Shown: positions 5,567 to 10,210 of the stretch, piece after piece
Layout of the letters: each line of letters starts with the position of its first letter
Position numbering within the stretch: the first letter of the stretch is position 1
Notes under the pieces: model-generated
The model's database searches: none
Told to the model about the DNA's origin: nothing
Seen by the model: only the letters and a program-made list of their open reading frames with translations
Program-made: the position numbers and the translations under genes
Assembly: GCF_000173615.1 (NCBI RefSeq)
Contig: NZ_ABZS01000044.1
Span: 1 to 10,210 of the forward strand
Length of the DNA stretch: 10,210 bases
From: Sulfurihydrogenibium yellowstonense SS-5
GTDB taxonomy: Bacteria; Aquificota; Aquificia; Aquificales; Hydrogenothermaceae
Reading direction: 5' to 3'

Positions 5567-5724
5567 TTAAGAGTGTTCCAAAATTTTTGTAGGCTTACCT
5601 TTTCGTATCATCCTGAGGCTGAAGGCAAGGATCTCATCTTTTGATTTTTTTGACTCGAAAAGAAAAAGTATGAGATTTTTTGCCAGCTGGAGAATGACGA
5701 TGTGGATTTTTGGAACAATCTTAA
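5567..5724. mobile_element. 158 bp miniature element (element C) with 17 bp terminal inverted repeats
   Basis: The ends are TTAAGAGTGTTCCAAAA (5567-5583) and TTTTGGAACAATCTTAA (5708-5724); reverse-complemented, they match at 16 of 17 positions. The outermost TTAA is itself palindromic, so it may be part of the inverted repeat or a TTAA target duplication. Inside is a second, looser inverted repeat (5608-5637 with 5671-5700, about 19 of 30 matching) carrying the ATCCTGAGGC / GAGAATGAC motifs shared with elements A and B. There is no ORF or transposase. It is most simply a MITE-like non-autonomous element. The internal hairpin might also act in RNA downstream of the SIR2 gene, but there is no T run typical of an intrinsic terminator. 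Confidence 0.7.
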
Positions 5725-5876
5725 TTTTTATGATGGATGTTAAAGAGTATTAACGCCCTCATCCAAAATAATGTCAAAGAGCTACTTTTATGATTTAAGT
5801 CATATATTTAACTTTCCAACTATTTAAAAATGTTTATATAAAAAATTTTTTATAAATTAAGAATATGGAGACTAAG
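5725..5876 (+). promoter_or_regulatory. Probable control region of the efflux operon, with two palindromes
   Basis: This AT-rich leader sits between element C and the membrane fusion gene and presumably holds the operon promoter. ATGATTTAAGTCAT (5790-5803) is an inverted repeat with one mismatched pair and looks like an operator. A perfect 18 bp palindrome of A and T only, TATA(A)5(T)5TATA, lies at 5837-5854, overlapping where a promoter or leader would be. TATATT (5803-5808) and TTTATA (5833-5838) are possible -10 boxes without strong -35 partners. No regulator gene is visible in the window. The ribosome site GGAG is at 5867-5870. Confidence 0.3.
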
Positions 5877-7052
5877 ATGGGTAAAAGTAAAAAGATTTTT
5901 ATTTTTGTAGTTTTGATAGTCATCTTGATTGCTATTTTTTCTGTCATTAGAAAGAAACGAGAGTTGGCAAGCTTTGAAAAACCTAAAAGCTATCCGTTGG
6001 TAGTAAATACATTTAACGTAAAACAAGGAGAGCTTGAATCTTATCAAAAATTCTTAGGTGAGTTTAGACCAGAAAATGATGCTCTTGTAAGTTCAAAGTT
6101 TAGTGCAACGGTTTTATATGTTGCAAATGAAGGGACAAAGGTTAAAAAAGGAGATTTGGTTTTTAAGTTGGATTCCAGTGATATAGAATCAAACATATCA
6201 GCTTTGACATACTCTCAAAAAGCTATTTTGGACCAAATAGATAGTGCAAAAGCTCAGGTTGAAGCATCAAATACACAGTACATAAATGCTAAAAAAGAGT
6301 ATGAAAGATACAAAGGACTTTATGAAAAAGAGCTTATTTCTAAAGAACAGTTAGAAAATATGGAAAATCTATATAAACAAGCTTTGGCCAATAAAGAAAA
6401 TGCTTTAAGTAAAGTAAAACAGTTAGAAGACCAAGCTAAATCTGTAGCCGGTCAAATAGAGTCTTTAAAATCTAATCTAAATTACACAGAATACAGAGCT
6501 CCTTTTGATGGAGTTGTGGCAAGTAAATTTGTTAACGTTGGAGATGTGGCTTTGGCTGGTAAGCCATTGGTTGAAATTGTAGGGAGTGGGAAATACTTAG
6601 TTTATGTCAACGTGCCAACTGAGTTAGCTTTAAAAGTAAAGAAAGGAGATGTAGAGAAAGTTAGCTATAACGGTCGGTCTGTCGATGCTGTTGTGGAAGA
6701 TGTTTTACAATCTGCTCAAAATAATCTATCAATCATAAAACTTTCTGTTTCAAATAATCCTTTCAATCTGCCTGCTCATACATTTGTTGATGTTTTTATT
6801 AAAGAAGGTAAATGTGATGGCTTTATAGTCCATGCTAATTCTGTAGTAAAAAAAGTAGATGGTTATTATGTGATAGGAATAAAAGACTCAAAGGCTCATT
6901 TAGTTCCTGTTGTAGTGAAATCCAAAACATTAACTGAGGCATGCGTTGATGGTAATTTAAGCACAATAGATAAAGTAGTTGTCGGAGATGAGTCTTTGCT
7001 ACAAAGAATTTATGAAGGTCAAAAGCTTATTGAGTTTAGAGGTGAAAACTGA
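5877..7052 (+). CDS. RND efflux membrane fusion (periplasmic adaptor) protein
   Basis: This is a HlyD/AcrA-type adaptor that links an inner-membrane RND pump to an outer-membrane channel. Starting from the ATG at 5877 it has 391 residues. A positively charged start (MGKSKK) precedes one hydrophobic segment (about 7-24) and an RKKRE stop, giving an N-terminal membrane anchor; no lipobox Cys is seen. The first half of the lipoyl domain, ATVLYVANEGTKVKKGDLVF, lies at about 77-96, a long coiled-coil hairpin at about 105-200, and the second lipoyl half at about 207-235 (YRAPFDGVVASKFVNVGD). Beta-barrel and membrane-proximal regions follow. The ATG at 5865 would add four residues (METK), but GGAG at 5867-5870 is six bases before 5877, so the later start is preferred. 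The stop overlaps the pump gene by one base (TGATG). Confidence 0.92.
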   Translation: MGKSKKIFIFVVLIVILIAIFSVIRKKRELASFEKPKSYPLVVNTFNVKQGELESYQKFLGEFRPENDALVSSKFSATVLYVANEGTKVKKGDLVFKLDSSDIESNISALTYSQKAILDQIDSAKAQVEASNTQYINAKKEYERYKGLYEKELISKEQLENMENLYKQALANKENALSKVKQLEDQAKSVAGQIESLKSNLNYTEYRAPFDGVVASKFVNVGDVALAGKPLVEIVGSGKYLVYVNVPTELALKVKKGDVEKVSYNGRSVDAVVEDVLQSAQNNLSIIKLSVSNNPFNLPAHTFVDVFIKEGKCDGFIVHANSVVKKVDGYYVIGIKDSKAHLVPVVVKSKTLTEACVDGNLSTIDKVVVGDESLLQRIYEGQKLIEFRGEN

Positions 7053-10000
7053 TGCTAAAATGGTATATATCTAAACCCCACCTTATATTTTCAATTTTAA
7101 TTGCTTTTGCTTTTATGGGAATTATCGGATTTTTTTCTATGCCAAGGGATTTATTTCCACCGGCTGATAGACCTCAAATAGCGGTAGTAGTTCAAGAGCC
7201 GGGAGCAACTGCAAAATACATAGCAGACCATACAGCATCTGTTATTGAAAGGCAGCTTTATACTATAAGCGGTATAAGAAGAGTATATTCAACATCAAAT
7301 GATGGATTTTGTACAGTTACAGCAGAATTTCATTATTCTAAGCCATTAGCAGAGGCAAAAACAGACGTAGCCAATGCTCTTAGTAAAGTCCAAAACTTAC
7401 TTCCAAAGGATATATTGCCACCACAGATTTATGAAATAACATCTTACACACCACCTGTTATGGTTTTAACTGTAAGTCCTAAGAAAGATTCACACCTGTC
7501 TTTGGAAGATGTAAGGTATATAGCAGAAAATCAGATTAAAAATGAAATACTTAGAACAAATGCAGTAGCAAATGTAGATGTTTTTGGAGGCTATACAAAA
7601 GAAATACATATTCAAATAGACAATGCTAAATTAAGCTCTTATGGATTATCTCCTCAGGATGTAATCAATGCTATCCAAAAATCAAACAATGATATGCCAC
7701 TTGGAATAATGATTAACAAAGATACACAAAACACGTTTATCTTAAAAACAGAGGCAAAAAGCTTAGATGAACTAAAAAACATTCAGATAACAAAAGATGT
7801 TAAGCTTAGCGATGTTGCAAAAGTAGAGTTTGGTATCAAGCCACCTACCGCAATGTATCAAGGAAATGGAAAAGAAGGAATAGCTCTTGCAATTCAAAGA
7901 CCTTACGGTGGAGCTGTTTTAAGCGCAATTTCAGCAGTTGAAGAGGTTCTACCAAAAATAAAAGCTCAATTTCCGCAGTTAAATATAGATATATCAGATA
8001 CACAAAAAGAGTTGGTTAAATTAAGTAATGAAAATATGCTTGAGGCTTTAAGAGATGCAATAATCTTTACATCTTTGGTAATCTTTTTATTCTTAGCAAA
8101 TCTAAGAATGACTATCATCGCAGCTTTATCAATACCTTTTGTTTATTTGGCTACCATAGCCTTTATGTGGCTTTTTGGTATAGGATTTAACACGGTTTCT
8201 TTGACAGGTGTAATTTTAGCTCTTGGTATGCTTGTTGATGATGCGATAGTTATTTTAGAGAATATAGAAAGACATCTATTTGAATTAAAAAAATCGCCTG
8301 TTGAAGCTGCAATAGATGGAACAAAAGAAGTTATGCTTGTTGTTTTTGGTGGCACTGTTGCAACTGCTTCTGTCATATTTCCGATGTTATTTGTTGGAGA
8401 TTTTCCAGAAAAAATATTTAGACCATTGGCAGGTACACTTTTAATTGCTATCTTTGTATCTTACGTTGTTTCAATCACTTTAATTCCAATTTTAGCAATC
8501 AAGTTTTTGAAAAATGCAGACAAAAAATCAGTTTGGGAGCTTAAAATCAATCAACTTATGTTAGCATGGCTAAATCCTTTAAAAAATATTTACATAGATT
8601 GGATAAAAACGTTGATTCACAAAAAGAAAATAAGACCTCTTGCTGTTATGCCTCTTGTAATATTGTTTGTTATGAGTTTAAGACTTATTCCTTTTACAGG
8701 AAGAGATTTAATGCCACCAATGGATACAGGAATTGTTAAGGCAAACGTTGTTTTTAACAGTAATACATCCATTTGGCAGGTAAATCAGGAAGTTAAAAAA
8801 ATTCAAGATTATATTTACTCTCTTGGAAATGTAAAAAGAGTTTCTGTCGCAATAGGAACTGAACCGGGAGTTTTAACAATCAGCGGTGGAACACCTCAAA
8901 CCGCATCATTTACAATAACATTTGTCAATAGATTTGAAAGAAAAGAAACAATATGGCAGCTTGAAGATAAAATAAGGGATTACATTCACACTTTACCTAA
9001 TATAAAGTATGCTGATGTCTATGACTACGGAGCGACGGCTTTATCATCAATAAAAGCAAATCTTGATGTAACTCTTTACTCAGATAATCTTGAAGCTTTA
9101 AATAAAACAGGAAATGCAATTTTAGAGATAGCAAACAATACACCGGGATTAAAATCAGCATCTAAAAGCTGGGACATGGATAAGATTGAGTATGAGTTTA
9201 AAATAGATAAACAAAAAACAGCTCTTTATAATACAACTCCTTACGCCGCGGCTGTTCAAGTAAGTGCTGGCTTGCAAGGTCAGATCTCATCTGTTTTAAC
9301 CATTCCAAATGAAACAGGATTTTTAATCAGAGTGATCCTTTCGCCAGAACAAAGAAGCTATATAGACCAGTTTAAAAGCTACTTGATAAAAACTCCAAAA
9401 GGATTTGTACCGTTAGAAGCTCTTGGAGAGTTTACTCAAAAAGCAGAGCCGACAATAATCACAAGACAAGCTTTAGATTATACACAGGACGTTTACGGAT
9501 ACAGAGGTACAAATGCTATATCTCACATAATGGAAAACTTCCAGAAAGAGTTTGAAAAGTATGCAAAAAATCATCCAGGTTTTCCACTGCCTAACATAAA
9601 GATAGAGCAAACCGGGGATATCCAGCAGATGATGGATTCTATGGGAAGAATGTTTAAAGCTATTTTGATTGGATTGGTGATTTTATATTTAGTTTTAGCA
9701 GCAGTGTTTAAATCTTGGAAAGACCCTGTGGCAATTATGTTGGCAATTCCTCTTTCTATAATAGGTGGTTCATGGTCATTGCTGATTGCAGATAAACATA
9801 TGTGTTTACCGGCTATTATGGGATTTATTCTCCTTGCCGGAATCATAGTTAAAAACTCAATTCTGATTATAGAATTTATAAAAACATATAGAGAAAAAGG
9901 ATACTCTAAGGAAGAGGCTATTTTAGAAAGTGTTAACATAAGAACAAGACCGGTTATGATGACTGCATTCGGGACAGCTGTTGGTATGATACCAATTGCA

Positions 10001-10156
10001 TTAGAATGGGCTATAGGACTCGAAAGACTTTCACCTCTTGCAGTGGTTGCTATAGGTGGTCTAATCGTTGGAACATTTTTAAGCTTAGTGTACGTGCCAT
10101 TTTTCTATTACTTAATTGATAAAGGTGAAGAAAATGAAAAAACAGCTAATACTTAG
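7052..10156 (+). CDS. RND efflux pump, HAE-1/AcrB-like permease
   Basis: This is the inner-membrane, proton-driven pump of a tripartite efflux system, 1034 residues, close to the usual length of about 1050. TM1 is at about 11-29; a large periplasmic domain follows; a TM block spans about 337-487; TM7 is at about 528-546, a second periplasmic domain comes next, and a final TM block runs from about 869 to the end. The proton relay is intact: LGMLVDDAIVILENIE in TM4 (Asp396, Asp397) and GIIVKNSILIIEF in TM10 (Lys934). The VDDA(I)VxxEN form fits hydrophobe/multidrug (HAE-1) pumps rather than metal (HME) pumps; the actual substrates are not deducible. The ATG at 7052 has GAGGTG at 7039-7044 and overlaps the adaptor stop by one base. 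Its 3' end overlaps the next gene by 23 bp. Confidence 0.95.
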   Translation: MLKWYISKPHLIFSILIAFAFMGIIGFFSMPRDLFPPADRPQIAVVVQEPGATAKYIADHTASVIERQLYTISGIRRVYSTSNDGFCTVTAEFHYSKPLAEAKTDVANALSKVQNLLPKDILPPQIYEITSYTPPVMVLTVSPKKDSHLSLEDVRYIAENQIKNEILRTNAVANVDVFGGYTKEIHIQIDNAKLSSYGLSPQDVINAIQKSNNDMPLGIMINKDTQNTFILKTEAKSLDELKNIQITKDVKLSDVAKVEFGIKPPTAMYQGNGKEGIALAIQRPYGGAVLSAISAVEEVLPKIKAQFPQLNIDISDTQKELVKLSNENMLEALRDAIIFTSLVIFLFLANLRMTIIAALSIPFVYLATIAFMWLFGIGFNTVSLTGVILALGMLVDDAIVILENIERHLFELKKSPVEAAIDGTKEVMLVVFGGTVATASVIFPMLFVGDFPEKIFRPLAGTLLIAIFVSYVVSITLIPILAIKFLKNADKKSVWELKINQLMLAWLNPLKNIYIDWIKTLIHKKKIRPLAVMPLVILFVMSLRLIPFTGRDLMPPMDTGIVKANVVFNSNTSIWQVNQEVKKIQDYIYSLGNVKRVSVAIGTEPGVLTISGGTPQTASFTITFVNRFERKETIWQLEDKIRDYIHTLPNIKYADVYDYGATALSSIKANLDVTLYSDNLEALNKTGNAILEIANNTPGLKSASKSWDMDKIEYEFKIDKQKTALYNTTPYAAAVQVSAGLQGQISSVLTIPNETGFLIRVILSPEQRSYIDQFKSYLIKTPKGFVPLEALGEFTQKAEPTIITRQALDYTQDVYGYRGTNAISHIMENFQKEFEKYAKNHPGFPLPNIKIEQTGDIQQMMDSMGRMFKAILIGLVILYLVLAAVFKSWKDPVAIMLAIPLSIIGGSWSLLIADKHMCLPAIMGFILLAGIIVKNSILIIEFIKTYREKGYSKEEAILESVNIRTRPVMMTAFGTAVGMIPIALEWAIGLERLSPLAVVAIGGLIVGTFLSLVYVPFFYYLIDKGEENEKTANT

Positions 10157-10210
10157 TCTAATAGCAGTACCATTAATAAACGCATACAGCATAACCTTAG
10201 AAGAAACGCT
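10134..10210 (+). CDS. Start of a probable TolC-like outer-membrane efflux protein (partial)
   Basis: The first 25 codons begin at the ATG at 10134, with AGGTGA at 10122-10127, inside the 3' end of the pump gene. The translation MKKQLILSLIAVPLINAYSI is a classic signal peptide: two lysines, a hydrophobic core, and a likely cleavage near INA-YS. It is followed by TLEET, which resembles the LTLEEAL opening of mature TolC/OprM-type proteins. Position in an adaptor-pump operon makes an outer-membrane channel by far the likeliest product. The gene continues past the window end, so this is context-supported rather than proven. Confidence 0.75.
   Translation, partial: MKKQLILSLIAVPLINAYSITLEET

Noticed and set aside
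5608..5700. Intrinsic terminator after the SIR2 gene
   Set aside because: The inverted repeat is long and imperfect (about 19 of 30) and is not followed by a T run, so it fits an element core better than a terminator.
5539..5731. Long target duplication around the element at 5567-5724
   Set aside because: The flanks share AATCTTA...TTTAT-like AT-rich strings, but they are imperfect and offset from the inverted repeats, so chance similarity is likely.
5865..5876. Membrane fusion protein starting at 5865
   Set aside because: No ribosome site precedes 5865; GGAG at 5867-5870 fits the ATG at 5877.
9571..9939. Minus-strand ORF of 122 codons inside the RND pump gene
   Set aside because: It is antisense to conserved transmembrane coding sequence and shows no domain or ribosome site.

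Overview
The window is a low-GC (roughly one third G+C by eye), densely packed bacterial segment in which every recognisable gene is on the + strand. The miaA-hfq-hflX order, the AGGAGG-type ribosome sites, a TusA-type sulfur carrier and many short dispersed intergenic repeats suggest a Gram-negative thermophile of the Aquificales, possibly a Sulfurihydrogenibium-like organism. That assignment is an inference from gene content and style, not a database result.

Layout. (1) Positions 1-952 hold the C-terminal part of a penicillin-binding transpeptidase, most likely FtsI. (2) Positions 953-1378 are non-coding and carry a degenerate repeat cluster, including three units with a 47-48 bp period. 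(3) Positions 1379-4503 are a tight run of five overlapping or nearly abutting genes: miaA (tRNA i6A synthesis), hfq (RNA chaperone), hflX (ribosome-associated GTPase), a HIT-family nucleotide hydrolase, and a fusion of a TusA-like sulfur carrier with a DUF3343-like domain. (4) Positions 4509-4684 are a 176 bp miniature element flanked by a perfect 27 bp direct repeat. It appears to have split this run from (5) an atypical SIR2-family gene (4725-5549); without it the spacing would be 18 bp. (6) Positions 5550-5876 hold a second miniature element with 17 bp terminal inverted repeats, followed by a probable control region with two palindromes. (7) Positions 5877-10210 are a tripartite efflux operon: membrane fusion protein, RND pump, and the first 25 codons of a probable TolC-like outer-membrane protein. 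The last gene runs off the window.

How the genes work together. Run (3) combines tRNA modification, RNA-based regulation and ribosome rescue with nucleotide and sulfur handling. Ribosome sites inside the preceding gene and short overlaps point to cotranscription. The efflux genes form a separate unit, also with start/stop overlaps. The most unusual items are the 27 bp-duplicating miniature element, the TusA-DUF3343 fusion next to an atypical sirtuin, and an HflX whose conserved LExDRR-type motif is altered. No transposase, CRISPR array, tRNA or rRNA gene was seen.
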